Shown: piece after piece, positions 1-29,107 of the stretch | Numbering within the stretch: position 1 is the stretch's first letter | How the letters are laid out: each line of letters begins with the position of its first letter | From: Antedon mediterranea | Taxonomy: Eukaryota > Echinodermata > Crinoidea > Comatulida > Antedonidae | Reading direction: 5' to 3' | Assembly (NCBI RefSeq): GCF_964355755.1 | Contig: NC_092670.1 | Coordinates: 34,585,795 to 34,649,794, forward strand | DNA length: 64,000 nucleotides | The notes under the pieces: generated by a model | Seen by the model: the letters and a program-made list of their open reading frames with translations, nothing else | What the model was told of the DNA's origin: nothing | Database searches by the model: none | Made by a program: the position numbers and the translations under genes

Positions 1-196
1 TTACAATTATGGCAAGAATAAAACCTAAAATCTGTAAATAAATTGAAAAAAATTAAAGAATATTAGAAAAATCAGGTAAAATGAAAATATGCAAAACAAA
101 CAACACACATTTCTTATAGAACAATGATTTAACATTTGGAAGCTTTATAGTTTTATAAAGTAGGTGCCAATATTGCTTCATACAGTCTTTGGTACT

Positions 197-491
197 GTAC
201 CATTACAGTCCCTTTCACACAGAAATTGCAGCAACATTGTAGTAATCAAGCTACAGTACCATTACAGTCCCTTTCACACAGAAATTGCAGCAATATTGTG
301 GTAATCAAGCTACAGTACCATTACAGTCCCTTTCACACAGAAATTGCAGCAATATTGTGGTAATCAAGCTACAGTACCATTAGAGTCCCTTTCACACAGA
401 AATTATAGCAATATTGTGGTAATCAAGCTACAGTACCATTAGAGCCCTTTTCACATAGAAATTACAGCAATATTGAGGAAATCAAGCTACT
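197..491. repeat. Tandem array, five copies of a 59-bp unit
   Basis: Copies begin with GTACCATTAC at 197, 256, 315, 374 and 433, exactly 59 bp apart. Divergence rises toward the right end (ATTAG and AGAGCCC variants). Each unit carries CACACAGAAATTGCAGCAA, which resembles the terminal repeat of the element at 671-866, so the array may be an amplified transposon end. Confidence 0.9.
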
Positions 492-670
492 ATTCATTAT
501 TGACAGTGTGATCCCTTCACAATGGTAAAGGGTACACTATTTAATCAAAATAATATTCAATAATTGTGATTGTTTGCTATGTGAAAGAGGTCCTAGCAAA
601 AGGCGCAACATTAGAATCTTTTATAATACAGAAAGGCCCGACTTTATAGGTTCACAACTGGGTTATTGGT

Positions 671-866
671 GCCTAAAGTCCAATTCACACAGACAAGCAG
701 CAACGGAAAGCAGGAAACCGCATAGCTTGTCCAACGTAAAATATGTATCTATCCTGCGCGGAATCCGCCCGTCCGCTCCACGTTGTGTGTGTATGGTCAT
801 AAGGAATAAAATAGATTCTATATTTTTATTAATGTTACCGCTCGTCTGTGTAAATTTACCTTAATG
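671..866. mobile_element. Short inverted-repeat element, copy A
   Basis: The ends are related inverted repeats: CAATTCACACAGACAAGC near 680 and CGCTCGTCTGTGTAAATTTA near 839-858. The interior, including GTCCGCTCCACGTTGTGTGT, matches the reverse complement of 5011-5190. No transposase frame is present, so this looks like a non-autonomous (MITE-type) DNA transposon. Confidence 0.6.
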
Positions 867-1250
867 GGTTATTATAGGTTTATAGAGATATTGATCTGGC
901 TTAAGAACCAAATGATATTATAACTGGAACTATGGAGGTTAAGAAACGTTTAATTTATCATACCGTTTTACTATTAAAGCTGACAATCAAAAAGTCTCTA
1001 ATATGATAAAAAATATTTACAAAGAAATCTTCATCAGGTAACACCTGTTCATTAACAATTTATACATTTATTGTTGATTTGATGACATCAAGAGAGTACA
1101 TTCAAAATGTCAATTTTATAATTTAGCATTTAATATCGTCTAATTGTACTTTAATCGGTAATCTTCAATGAGCCTTGATATCTAATAAAATGTTATTACT
1201 TAAACGTTAATAATTACAATTCTAATCAGCATCACAATCAATGTATAGTA

Positions 1251-1414
1251 TACAAATAATGAATGTTTATGAGTGCAATGGTACAAATAATGGCACGAGG
1301 TGAATGATGAAAGGTTATATCAACGAGGCAAAGCCGAGTTGATATAACCTTTCATCATTCACCAAGTGCCATTATTTGTACCATTACACGAATACAAAAC
1401 ATTCATTATTTGTT
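1251..1414. mobile_element. Near-perfect palindromic element
   Basis: The left arm (ACAAATAATGAATG, then GGTACAAATAATGGCAC, then GGTGAATGATGAAAGG) is repeated in inverted order in the right arm around a centre near 1332, giving a foldback of about 160 bp. It is typical of a small non-autonomous DNA transposon; the superfamily is unknown. Confidence 0.7.
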
Positions 1415-1696
1415 TTATATAACATCTAGACGTTTTTTTTTCGTACACAAAAATGTTTCAAAAAGTACTATTTAACGATCGTTGAATAGTGCGTACTATT
1501 GCACGCCATGTGACCCACATTCGTCCAATCAAATGACAGGAATTTATATAGGTGTTATATAATACTGTATATTTCACGGATGATACCACTATCCGATAGG
1601 GGTGCTCAATAGAATTTTTCATTTCGTAAATTTATTCTACCATATCTTCAAAGAGAGAGGATTAAATTCTCGGTATATAATAAATAAAATGGGAAG

Positions 1697-1845
1697 ACTT
1701 AAAAAAAAAGCCCACTTTTGAAATAAAGCCCATCTCAAAAAGAAGCCCCCTTCCACCTCTTTAGTTTGCAAATGTAATCTCGAAAAGAAGCCCATCTTGA
1801 AAAGAAGCCCACTCATGAGTCATTAAAAAAGGGCTTCTCTTAATT
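1697..1845. repeat. Degenerate tandem repeat around AAGCCCA
   Basis: Six or so copies of a short unit of the form GAAATAAAGCCCAT / GAAAAGAAGCCCATC occur in the plus orientation, closing with the inverted GGGCTTCTCTT near 1829-1839. The inverted closing copy suggests the remains of an inverted-repeat element with an expanded interior. Confidence 0.5.
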
Positions 1846-2047
1846 TACAGGTAAAGTCTAGTTCTACAAATAATAGTGTACTCCTGTACAGGTACAGTAT
1901 GTCTCTAATTAAAGACCGCTTTGGAACAGATCAGTTTAAATGCGGACATTAAGCTTCCTTCAGTAGTGTTGTATTTACTGTACCGGACCATAGAGTACAG
2001 TATACTACTCCATGTGTTGACTTATCATTGTTAATTGAATGTAAAAC

Positions 2048-2222
2048 GTGGTTCCCACTAGCGACTCAACGCAGGGACGTAACGCAACGCAAGTGAATTG
2101 ACCAATCACAAGCGATGGCTTATTCGCTTGTGATTGCTAACTGTCTATAACTTCGCTTGTCATTGGTCAAAACGCTTGCGTTGCGTTTACGTCCTTGCGT
2201 TAAGTTCTAGTGGGAACCAAGC
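2048..2222. mobile_element. TGGTTCCCACTAG inverted-repeat element, copy 1
   Basis: The termini TGGTTCCCACTAG and CTAGTGGGAACCA are inverted. Subterminal AACGCAACGCAAG and TTGACCAATCACAAGCG are also repeated inverted on the other side. Related copies lie at 27627-27796 and 36504-36653. Short and non-coding, so MITE-like. Confidence 0.75.
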
Positions 2223-3580
2223 TTAAGAGGAGTTGTGAAATACTGCAGCAACACTTACAAATGTAATTTAATCATATAAACTAATTAAGATTTTGCAGGA
2301 GTTCTATCTCAATCAGGAAACCTCATCTCTGAACAAAGCAACATATCTGCTAGCTTCTCTGCTTATTTTCTTAATCAAATATTTTGGATACAATGTGTGC
2401 AGGCAAGCAGAGTATAGCAGCTGTTTTCCACAGCAGAGGATAATGTTGGGTTATGGATCTCAAGACATATCTTACCTTAATGCTCTGTTTGTGCCCTTGA
2501 GGCATTCAAATAGCACAGTAGACACTTACTAATACTACATACAACACTCTGTAAACTCTATAGGGCCCATAACATTATTAGTTTGTCCCTGGTGGGGAGA
2601 GAGAAAAGAAACTCCCTCCCTCATCAGTTTTGAACTGAAGATATATAGGGTAATATAATTTTGTATAGGGCCTAAACAACAGTCAAGGAGTTTAATAATT
2701 CTTGTCCACATTTTTGTAGCAATAAATTCATTATCTGTATCTGTCTGTTTCATACTTTTGTTTTGGTTATTGGGTTTTTTTAACAATAAATAGGAACTTT
2801 GATTTCCAACAACCAGATCTAGGACTACGCATTATGTTGTTGGTTGCTGTCTAAATCTCCAAAACTGAAGGAAAGCACATCTCAATGTCCTGTCGTATCA
2901 CTTAACTACAGTTCATTAAAAATTGAAAACATCCTAGTAGTATCGCATAAATTTAAAAGACAGCACCTGTAGTATACAGTACAGTATGTTCGCTGAAATT
3001 TTGGATGATAACTTTTATCAGTTTTAAAAATAGATCGAAATTTATTTTATTTAAAAATTCCATATTTCACAGCTTGGAGATACAAATTTTCGGTCAATGA
3101 ACGCATTTTGCAGTATGTTAAATGCGACAAGCGCTATAATAATATCATCTAACCTAAAACTGGTTAAAGATTCATTGTTTTAAAAGTCAGCTGTGGTGTA
3201 ATTTACATATACTCTTTAATAACAAATTTATCTATTTGCAAAATCTATTTTGAAAATAGCATTTATATAAATAATCTGAAAGAAGGTAAAAATGATGAAT
3301 GATGTTATAATAATGTATTGAATCTTACTGAAAAATACTGTTTGACATTTGGATGGCGAATGCAATATTATTGGCTACAAAAATGTATTCTGGAAAATAA
3401 CTAGTTTAAAATGTTGTGACTGTCTGAAACTGTATATGTTATCCTTGGTTACATTTCTCTTCACCCGATATTATTAGGCTATGATTTATAGTTTAAATTG
3501 CTGTGCATGGATTAAAAACTAATTAATTACGTAATTCACTCTTGAAAATATGAACAAGTGACGTTAAAATGACCTCTCAC

Positions 3581-20919
<17,339 letters not shown>

Positions 20920-21692
20920 TTTAAAATTTGAAGTTTTTATTTCCCAATATCTTTTGATCAATTTAAGCTAGGCCTGGGACTACATTTCCGGAGCCAGTAT
21001 TTGTGTCTTGGCAGCTGATATCCTGGCGGCGTTTGATTGAGATATCCGTACCGTCGATAAACGGCGATGGTACGAAAAAAATGACAACATCCATCAAAAT
21101 ATTGGTGGCGGTATTTATGCTCCTGACAAAAAAAAGAACCTGTTAAATCAGATTCGTAACAATTCTAAATTCAAATGCGGTACGGTCAACACAGAAAATA
21201 TAAAAACATATATATATATATATTGAGAGAGAAAAAAAAGAGAAAAACATGAATAACTAAACTACAACTACACTACTATGTAGTTCACTTACAATAAATC
21301 GATCATTGAAAGTGTAGTACTTGAAAGAAGACCGTATCTGCTGCGGAACGTAAACTTTCTTACAAAATTCAAATAATTTGTACGATTTCTGAGAAATATA
21401 TAAACAAAATTCGCAGTAGGCCTACTTACTTACATTACTGCAGTTTTTACTAATTGTTATCATCTGATCTAGGCGGCCTACTGTACTTTGTAAATCTTTC
21501 GGACGGTTTTCCTAATCTTTCGTCAATTAATTACTGATCTTATCTTATCATCTATATTACTCTTTCCTCTTCTTGATAATAATATATAAATCGTTTTACT
21601 TTTATACATAATGCATATACTATATTTGTATTTATATTAATATAATAACACGCCTAAATATTGTAATTGTATTTTTGCGTTAAGGAGTTGAG

Positions 21693-22033
21693 TAATTAGA
21701 TGTTTTGCCCTACTCTGACGTAATTTGTATTTATACTAAGTACATTTGAGAATACTTGCGAAAATTCGCAAGTATTTCTCGGGTGGGACTCGAACCCACG
21801 ACCTCCAGATCACTAGCCTGTTGGTGCAGTACCCGCTGCTTACTTGGACTCGAATCTAACCACTAGCCATCACCACAAGCTCGGTGGTCTAGAGGTATGA
21901 ACGCCAGGCTAGTGATCTGGAGGTCGTGGGTTCGAGTCCCACCAAAGAACTACTTGCGAATTTTTTCGCAAGTATTCTCAAATGTGCTTAGTATAAAGTA
22001 CAAATTACGTCAGTAGGGCAAAACATCTAATTA
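21693..22033. mobile_element. 341-bp palindrome with tRNA-like sequences in both arms
   Basis: TAATTAGATGTTTTGCCCTA at the left is mirrored by TAGGGCAAAACATCTAATTA at the right. Further in, ATTTGAGAATACTTGCGAA pairs with TTCGCAAGTATTCTCAAAT. Each arm then contains a tRNA-like stretch with CTAGTGATCTGGAGGTCGTG and GGTTCGAGTCCCACC, the left one on the minus strand. The outer part of the palindrome looks like terminal inverted repeats of a small transposon. Confidence 0.7.
21878..21949 (+). tRNA. tRNA-Thr(AGT)-like sequence, acceptor stem broken
   Basis: A 72-nt tRNA layout: A-box TGGTCTAGAGG, anticodon stem CCAGG/TCTGG with 7-nt loop CTAGTGA (T33 present, anticodon AGT), 5-nt variable loop, and a perfect T arm GTGGG/CCCAC with B-box GGTTCGAGTCC. 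The acceptor fails: AGCTCGG should meet CCGAGCT but the sequence reads CAAAGAA. The opposite arm of the palindrome does carry CCGAG at that position. Probably a pseudogene or SINE/transposon passenger. Confidence 0.5.
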
Positions 22034-24300
22034 CGTCTAAATATTGTTTATAATTATAGATTTGTTAAGTGTAAGTTTTAAGTTTATTGTTTCACCAGGG
22101 AAGAGTTAACTGGTTTCACACAATACAATATACAATATAATACAGAACATAAATTAATAAAATATAATTGTGTGAGGAGAACGCATTAAGCATGAAGCTT
22201 TAAGTTTAGTCCTCCAGATAAATAAATATATATTTAATTATTTAATTTAGTGAGAGCAAGAACACTTCTTTCTTTCGTTAAGATCATAGACTATTGACTC
22301 TAGAAGTTACATCTAACTTTTGAGTAGTGACGACTCGGCCAATTCTTGTTTGTTTTATTATTGTTTGTTGGTCAAATAAATAAATGAAATTAATGAATTG
22401 GTGTATAATTAAAATAGGTTGGTGTAGCCTTAATTAAATACAGGCTGGCATATCTCTTATATCTCTCAGAATTATCGTTTTTCAACAACCTCTTCAAAAT
22501 CTATAAAATCATTTTTTCACGCTGCTGCTCTAGCCAGCTACGTCACATGAGGACTACTTATTCATAAGCTAAAGCAAGCAGCAGTTTTAGTATCTAAGGC
22601 CGACAGTTTTGCGACTTTGTAAACTCGACTATAATTTATAGATCCCAGCTGCTGGACCAAAAAAAACGTCTGGGAAAAGAGAGTCTATAAGGGCTCACGC
22701 CCTTTGATTGGTTGACGCGAATCAACAGACTGGGAAGAATTTTCGTGAAGTCACGTTGTCTCTAGAAGGTATTCAGTTGCATGCCAACAGGTTGTAGTCA
22801 CACACAGCACATTAAAGTTCAAAATTGATTGATTGATTTTTAAATGTGAATTAAAGAACTATCTTTGATATGTATGTATTTTTGCAATTAAAGGAGATCT
22901 TTTTCAATAATTAATTTTAAAATGTCAAGCAGCGTTTTTTGTAAGAAATATTTCTTGTTTATAATGGGGATCCGAAAATGTATAGTTGTCAAATTTAGGA
23001 ATCACTTTACCTATTACATTTGTTCGTCAGCAGTCCCATACAAACAAAATTGCAAAAAAAATCAAAACCAGGGAAATAAAAAATAAAATGTAAATAAATA
23101 AATGTACCATTGGTGTTTCCGCAGCAATGTGTTTTTCATTCGATTTTTGTCCACTTGTTTTATTTTATGTCTAATGTATTACATAATTAATACACCACGA
23201 AAAACACCCAAAATTGGACATTTTATACTTTCGTTATGTGTTTGCGCCGCACATTAATTCACACAGCACAATTGTTCTTTAACGTCTTTTATTTTCGTAA
23301 GTAATAAGTCTGAACAGTCTAAAGTTCCATATCCTCTATTGCTTTAATTTTTTCCGATATCTATTTTAAAGTAAAGGGATAGTGTATAACAAATAAATGG
23401 CAGTAGTTCCGAATTTTATTCTTGACACAATTTGTTTTTATTTTAATAATTTGTCAAAGTATTTTTATTAGAGTGCGCTTTTATTATAAATGCCCATGCA
23501 AAGTATATAACCACATATTAAGGCAGAAAAAGACCGTGCGGAGCACGTGTTACTGCTAGTAAAAATAAATTGTGTACGTACGGTGATGATTATACAGCAT
23601 TGTGTATACATTCAATTCAACCATCAACGTGTGTTGCTAGCTGTGCTTCCGCTTTCTTCATGCGCACTTCCTTACGCGCGCGCTTGTGCCAAGGTAACGA
23701 TGTTCCCAAGAGGAACTGCATGACAACTAAACAAAACAAAACTTGGATGAATTTTCAAGAGTGAACACGGAATCTACATAGCTCAGTAAGTTTCTACTTA
23801 TTGTTTATTATTATGCTACAATATAATGTATACTTAATTTAAATTTTAAATACTTCAATCCGTTTAGATATGAATCAGTTTAAAGCTTATAACAACTGAG
23901 ACTCCTACTACTAAATAAAGAATCAAAACCCCATCTGACTTTTTAGTCACACTTAGGAACACGTTTTGCTTCTCCCGGTATATTCGATTCAAGAATCAAG
24001 AATCAACTGGGGTTTATATTGTTTAAAACATGTTTCTGTTTTGTATTTTAGATTGAATAATTTCTGTTAGAATTTTTTTCTATTTAAACCTTCTAGAGGT
24101 AAGCAATATTTTAAATAATATTCATTATTTATAGGGCATTTATTTGTATATGGCGCAGAGATTGTATTAACAAAGATTACACTGGTTTATTCATAATAGA
24201 GAATTAGTTAATAGGGCATCTTGCATTTGTATATGGGGCAGCGTCCGAAGTAACACGAACCATCTACTGACATTCCCATGTGTCCTTTTTTGTTTCAGAT

Positions 24301-24365
24301 ATGCCTGGAAGGTCGTGGAGAAACCCCTTTAAAACTTGGAAACCCCAAAAATGCTTTAAGAACAG
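24301..24365 (+). CDS. Kinase gene exon 1 (coding part)
   Basis: Starts MPGRSWRNPFKTWKPQK, 21 codons plus two bases, donor ACAG|GTATGTT. The acceptor TTTGTTTCAG lies two bases before the ATG, so an upstream untranslated exon exists. Confidence 0.7.
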
Positions 24366-26056
24366 GTATGTTACATACAGTCAATTATTTTTTCAACAGA
24401 GAAAAAAATAAAATGAATCGTATGACGAAGTATACTGATTAATCCGATGATTAAAAAAATACCCCAAAATACAATAAAGATATTTTTTCTTTAATTTTCA
24501 GCCGGTCAGCCATTACAGGCTTTTTCAGGAAATATGTCATGTGTTGTTTCTACAATGTCAACGATGATGACAATGATCAAACATCAATTCAGGCCTGGTT
24601 AGGCGTTCCACCTGCCTTGAGAATTGCAATTATCCAAATCATATATGGAATTGCTATTCTCACACTGCCCCAAACATCGGCCATCGGATACGATAACCAA
24701 GAATTGCCATTTGGCATTGACAATGGTATAATAAGTGGATATGCAAGAGATCTCCTTATTCTGGATGGACGCGTCTTTGGACGTAGACACAGCGAACCTG
24801 ACTCAATGGTAGCTCTTAACTGGATAAGAAAATGGTGCCTCCTGGACGTTATCAATAATATACCGGCAATTGGATACACACCTGATGGAAGTGACAGTAA
24901 CATCCACACAACCAATGAATATTGGTCAAGTCTGTCTAGCCCACTGACCTCATCACCAAGATGTAGCAATCATCTGAGCGACGAATCATTGTTCAGTAAC
25001 ACTTGGAACAAACAAGACTTCAAGACTTCTCCACCTTCAGAACACTGGATAAAACGCATGTCACTTGAAATCCGGATAATGGATGGAAACCTTAAAAACC
25101 ATGTTCAATGTTTGGCATCTGATCGTCTGTTTCCAGCAACGAATAATAGTCACCAGGTAGGTTGAATTGAATTTAAAAGGTCGACACTCCAATTAAAGCT
25201 GTTGACAGATAATCTTCAAAAGTTTTTATAACAGAAAACAACTTTTTACTTTATAGATAGTACTTGCACTGGTTCCTATGGCAAAGTTTTGCTTAATCGC
25301 TTTGGAGATTGTAATGGCAAACTTGTGGCTGTTAAGGCTATCATCACAACAACCAATAAGTCCAGAAAATTCAATCGGTTCGCCGACAAGCTGGCAGTTT
25401 CCCTTGAAGCTAGAATAATGAAGGTGCTATCCCAAAAAATCGACGTGTTTCCACGGGTGTATGGTGTTTGTGAAGCAGTTACCTCCGACACACAATGGGC
25501 CATTGTTATGGAATTTGTTGGCGACTCAACATCATTCAAATCAACATCATTGCTGAAAGCTTTAGCAAGTGGTTCACCACATATTACCACGATTGATTGT
25601 TTTCGCATTATTCTGGACATCGCAGAAGGAGTCGAGGTACTTCAGATGAATGGCTTGATTCACAATGACCTGGCGACCCGGAATATTCTTCTTTACAACA
25701 AGGGTTGTCATATCTCTGCAAAAATTGTCGACTTTGGCTCAGTTTGCACCGCAGAAGCACCGTTTGATGTCTTCCAATTGAACAATACCGACAAAGCCGA
25801 TGTCTTCGACCTCATGCAAGATCACCCGGAAAATGCACCAGAGCTGTATAACATCAACACACCACCGACCTTTGCATCCGACATCTACAGTTTTGGTGTC
25901 ATAATTGAAGGCATTGCCGCTAACAAAGTATTAATGCCGCTAATGGATATAAGTGGACCCTGCCTTCATTCCAGACCAGACAAAAGACCAGCCATCGAAG
26001 ACTTAATTGATCACATTGAATTCGAATTTTTTAATTTCAAGAAGAATCAAAATTAG
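24301..26056 (+). CDS. Divergent protein kinase with unknown N-terminal half
   Basis: Three exons (24301-24365, 24502-25156, 25235-26056) join in phase to 513 residues. Residues 241-513 are a protein kinase domain: glycine loop TGSYGKV (252-258), lysine in VAVK (K274), glutamate in EARIMK (E298), catalytic loop HNDLATRN (383-390), DFG (406-408), APE (441-443), DIYSFG (456-461) and RPDKRP (487-492). The loop LATRN recalls tyrosine kinases (LAARN), but HRD is HND, so activity cannot be assumed. Residues 1-240 match nothing I recognise; they begin with a basic, tryptophan-containing stretch and have no clear signal peptide. The whole kinase domain is in one exon. Start chosen at ATG 24301 just after an acceptor. 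AATAAA at 26106 may be the poly(A) signal. A lineage-specific kinase is most likely; pseudokinase is an alternative. Confidence 0.85.
24502..25156 (+). CDS. Kinase gene exon 2
   Basis: Between acceptor TTAATTTTCAG and donor CACCAG|GTAGGT, encoding residues 22-240, which I do not recognise. Contains an acidic DDDND run near its start and serine-rich stretches near residues 150-180. Base composition is richer in GC than the surroundings, as expected of coding sequence. Confidence 0.8.
25235..26056 (+). CDS. Kinase gene exon 3 (catalytic domain)
   Basis: Acceptor TATAACAG at 25234 is the one that keeps phase 0 with exon 2; a nearby TTATAG at 25256 would shift the frame. Encodes the whole kinase domain and the stop. 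The 78-bp intron before it is the shortest in the window. Confidence 0.85.
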   Translation, partial: KTTFYFIDSTCTGSYGKVLLNRFGDCNGKLVAVKAIITTTNKSRKFNRFADKLAVSLEARIMKVLSQKIDVFPRVYGVCEAVTSDTQWAIVMEFVGDSTSFKSTSLLKALASGSPHITTIDCFRIILDIAEGVEVLQMNGLIHNDLATRNILLYNKGCHISAKIVDFGSVCTAEAPFDVFQLNNTDKADVFDLMQDHPENAPELYNINTPPTFASDIYSFGVIIEGIAANKVLMPLMDISGPCLHSRPDKRPAIEDLIDHIEFEFFNFKKNQN

Positions 26057-26105
26057 TATTGCTTTAAAGCTTATGCTGTTTCAAATAATGTATAATTGAT
26101 CAACA

Positions 26106-26111
26106 AATAAA
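26106..26111 (+). promoter_or_regulatory. Candidate poly(A) signal of the kinase gene
   Basis: AATAAA 50 bases after the kinase stop codon, in the expected window for cleavage. Confidence 0.5.
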
Positions 26112-26854
26112 TATGAGTATCTATTTTAACTGAAGGAAGTGTTAGGTATTAATTATCATATCGGCAAAATCTTGATACACAGCGTGACATTATGTAGACC
26201 TATCACATGTGACGAATTTACCATCAAAACGCCGTGGCCATTGATATCAATGCTTAGTACGTTCTCGAGTTCGAATCCACGACAGGTTGAATTGAATATA
26301 ACCGTTTAAAGCTTAATTTAAATTACAAAACTAGCAAAAAAGATACGAAATCTCACACAAAAAAATTGCAAAATATAAAAAAAAACATTAAATAAAAAAA
26401 ATGTGAATGAACAGAAAAATAATATTAATATTCACACAGCACTAAGTCCCGTTGCTTTCATTTTGTAGCTTACAGATATTTCAACAAAGTAACAAAAATC
26501 AATGGCCGTAAATAGTTCCGAATTATATTCTTGACAATTTGTTTGCTGTTTTTTTTTTAATAATAGGCCTATAAACATTCTACAAAGAGGCTTAGAAACG
26601 TTTGCATTTTTAATTGAAAGGGGATGGAAATTGAAGACGGAGATTTTCAAGACTTGTAATCAGACAATGTCATGGCGTGAACTTATTATATTCAAGCAGC
26701 AAGACTCTGGAATTCTATTCCCGTCTGATGAGTTTGTGCAAAAGAACTAAACAAGAAATATTTTGTTAAAAACAGTTTTATTATTGTTCTTTCTTCATTA
26801 AATTATGCTTTTATTAATATATATTCTATTTAATAATTTAGGAAATACTGATTT

Positions 26855-26925
26855 ATTAAAGATGTAGGCCTATTGTCCCCCTGAAAACATTTTTTTTTTA
26901 AATATTTTTGTTGAACAATCAGCAG
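26855..26925. mobile_element. TTAA-flanked element, truncated copy
   Basis: TTAAAGATGTAGGCCTATTG followed by TCCCCCTGAAAACATTTTTT matches the left end of the family, with AGGCCT inserted in the terminus. The rest of the element is missing. Confidence 0.6.
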
Positions 26926-27626
26926 TAGTAACGTAAATATAGTCCTAAAACTCCTAAACTAAATTAATATTAATGTATATTTTGGCCACTATTTTACCCC
27001 AACATCTAGTAAACACCCAGCCACCGACGTACAAACGTAGGCGGCCAACTCACTAATCAAACAATTCTTCATCTATACACACCATTCGTCAAAAATATTT
27101 ACCATATCATTGACAATGATAAATTGACAGCTAAAACAAAAAATTGTTCATTGAACAGGTCTTACATCTCCCAGACGTCCGTTGGGGTTTGCGCATGCCC
27201 GGTCCGAGTTTCCAGACACAATACAAATTTTTCAGCCGTAGAAAACACAATGCTTCCGTCCCCTGTACGAGGTGCGAAAAATGTGTTGCTATTCATTTTT
27301 TAATTTCCATGTCCAGTTTATTTTTGTTTTTGTATATACAGTACTTTTTAAATATCTATTTAAAAAGCCCATATGGTTTCCTCTTTTTTTTTTAATTAAT
27401 AAATATTATAAATAAATATAAATGAATGACAACAAACACTATATATATATAGCTTTATACTTTAAATGGTTGTTCTTTATTTCGTATAATAAACATTGAC
27501 ATTCAAATGTATGATTTATTGAAAGTATTGGATAGTCAAGCTAGCTACAGTATATTACATCACATAACATTAGGCCTACGACAAAGAGAATAAGCCTGGA
27601 AGCTAGCTAATATCCCAATGAAAAAA

Positions 27627-27796
27627 GCTGGGTTCCCACAAGAGACTCAACACAAAGAGCAACGCAAGCGACTGACCAATGACAAAGCAACAGTTTGGAT
27701 AATCATTATCCATTACATTTGATTGGTCAAATTACTCTCGTTACGCTTACGTAACTATGTTCTCACATTGCGTTGCGTCCTAGTTGGAACCAAGAA
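27627..27796. mobile_element. TGGTTCCCACTAG inverted-repeat element, copy 2
   Basis: GGGTTCCCACAAGAGACTCA and TAGTTGGAACC are degraded inverted ends. Interior AACGCAAGCGACTGACCAAT and TTGATTGGTCAAATTACT mirror the subterminal repeats of copy 1. Confidence 0.65.
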
Positions 27797-28759
27797 AAAA
27801 TTAAATTGGGGACTATATACTACAGGGCATTCCCGAAAGGTAGGATGGGATGGAGTAATATCTAGTCAGTATTGGAAAACATAGTTGGATCGGAAGACAC
27901 TTCCACTAAATAATTAAAATCAACCATACAATAATATAAACGCATATTAAATGCCAGCAGCAAGAATACAAAAGAATATTATAAAATTAAAATGTATCAA
28001 AAAATAGCACCATTTTTATATTGCATTGATAGTAACCTTGTCTTATTTTCTTGTGTTATTTTTTTTTCTACGTCTAAAGTTCCTAATCTAGTGGTTAAAA
28101 ATAACACACTTCTCACAATTTCTTGTGTTTTCTAATCTAAGCTCTAAAAAATACTACTTTTAAACACTTTTTCTATAAAACAATTACAAATCTGCACATT
28201 TAAAATTATTCAGCCATTTCGAGAAAGACATAATAAAATATATAGTTACAGTAGATAACAAATTTCTTTTTTTTTCCTGGAAAAAAAAAGAAATTTGTCA
28301 TTAATTATTAAAATTATTTCATGAAAATCTTAATACAGGAATTCATGTAACACTATACAATTCAACAGTTTTAACTAATAAAAAAATAAAATATGTTTTA
28401 TTCATGATATTTATGATAATTAAAAATAGATATGTCATTATTGTTATTAAGGTAGGCCTACTGTAATTTAGGAAAAGGTCCATCTTTTTTTAATAAGTTC
28501 ATTGGGGTATAACCCAACCCTGGGGTAATGTTCCCATCCTATGTTACAAGTCCATCGTAGTAGAGCCTAACCTTATAAGCCTATACCTGTATTTAAGCCC
28601 ACCCTCAATTAAAAGCCCACTCTAGGATATAAGTCCACATTTAGGAATGTTCCTACAAAAACACAAATACTCCTACACTCATTTTTTGGTCCAATCCAAA
28701 CTCAAAGATATATTGAATGCAAAGGAATAATATTGACATATATGCTTTAGAAAAACCTA

Positions 28760-29081
28760 TTAAAGATGTATTGTCCCTTAAAAACATGAAAAATTAAGAT
28801 GAATAAAATCAGACTTTGAATAGGCTATTTTGTAGTTTTAACAAAGTTACTCACTTCCGTAGAAAAAAACCCTGAAAAAATAATGTTTTCACTTATAAAA
28901 TGACAAATAAACTTAAATTCAACCAAAACCCCATCGGCTGGCAGCCAATTTGACTATTTTTTGTTTTAATTTTTGTTTAGATCCAATTTTTGGTCAAAAT
29001 GAATAACTATTGTGTGACATTAAAAGGGCATATTCAACAAATATAAAAAAATTATTTTTCAGGTGGACAATATATCTTTAA
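28760..29081. mobile_element. TTAA-flanked element, copy 4, inverted
   Basis: Starts TTAAAGATGTATTGTCCCTT and ends GGTGGACAATATATCTTTAA. ATTGGCTGCCAGCC appears in opposite orientation to copies 1 and 2 (GGCTGGCAGCCAATTTGAC near 28938). Confidence 0.7.
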
Positions 29082-29107
29082 GCATATACTGTATCTAACA
29101 CTGTTGT

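Larger units (their letters stand above)
1..3580. other. Non-coding flank beyond the last NKAIN exon seen
   Basis: Holds a 59-bp tandem array, several short inverted-repeat elements and AT-rich unique sequence, all listed separately. The C-terminal exon of the minus-strand NKAIN gene would be expected downstream of 3581 on the minus strand. I searched for the conserved ACYV and FDFIGGFDSYGYQ-type tail and did not find it, so it probably lies left of the window. Confidence 0.5.
20920..24300. other. Intergenic spacer between NKAIN and the kinase gene
   Basis: AT-rich. It contains the tRNA-like palindrome (21693-22033), a short dinucleotide (TA) run near 21212, and CpG-containing sequence near 22530-22760 and 23520-23700. 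The region before 24300 should hold the kinase promoter and 5' untranslated exon, since the coding start follows a splice acceptor (TTTGTTTCAG ending at 24298). No further gene recognised. Confidence 0.5.

Noticed and set aside
24589-24969. Long minus-strand open frame opposite kinase exon 2
   Set aside because: Antisense shadow of a coding exon; the plus frame joins in phase with the kinase domain.
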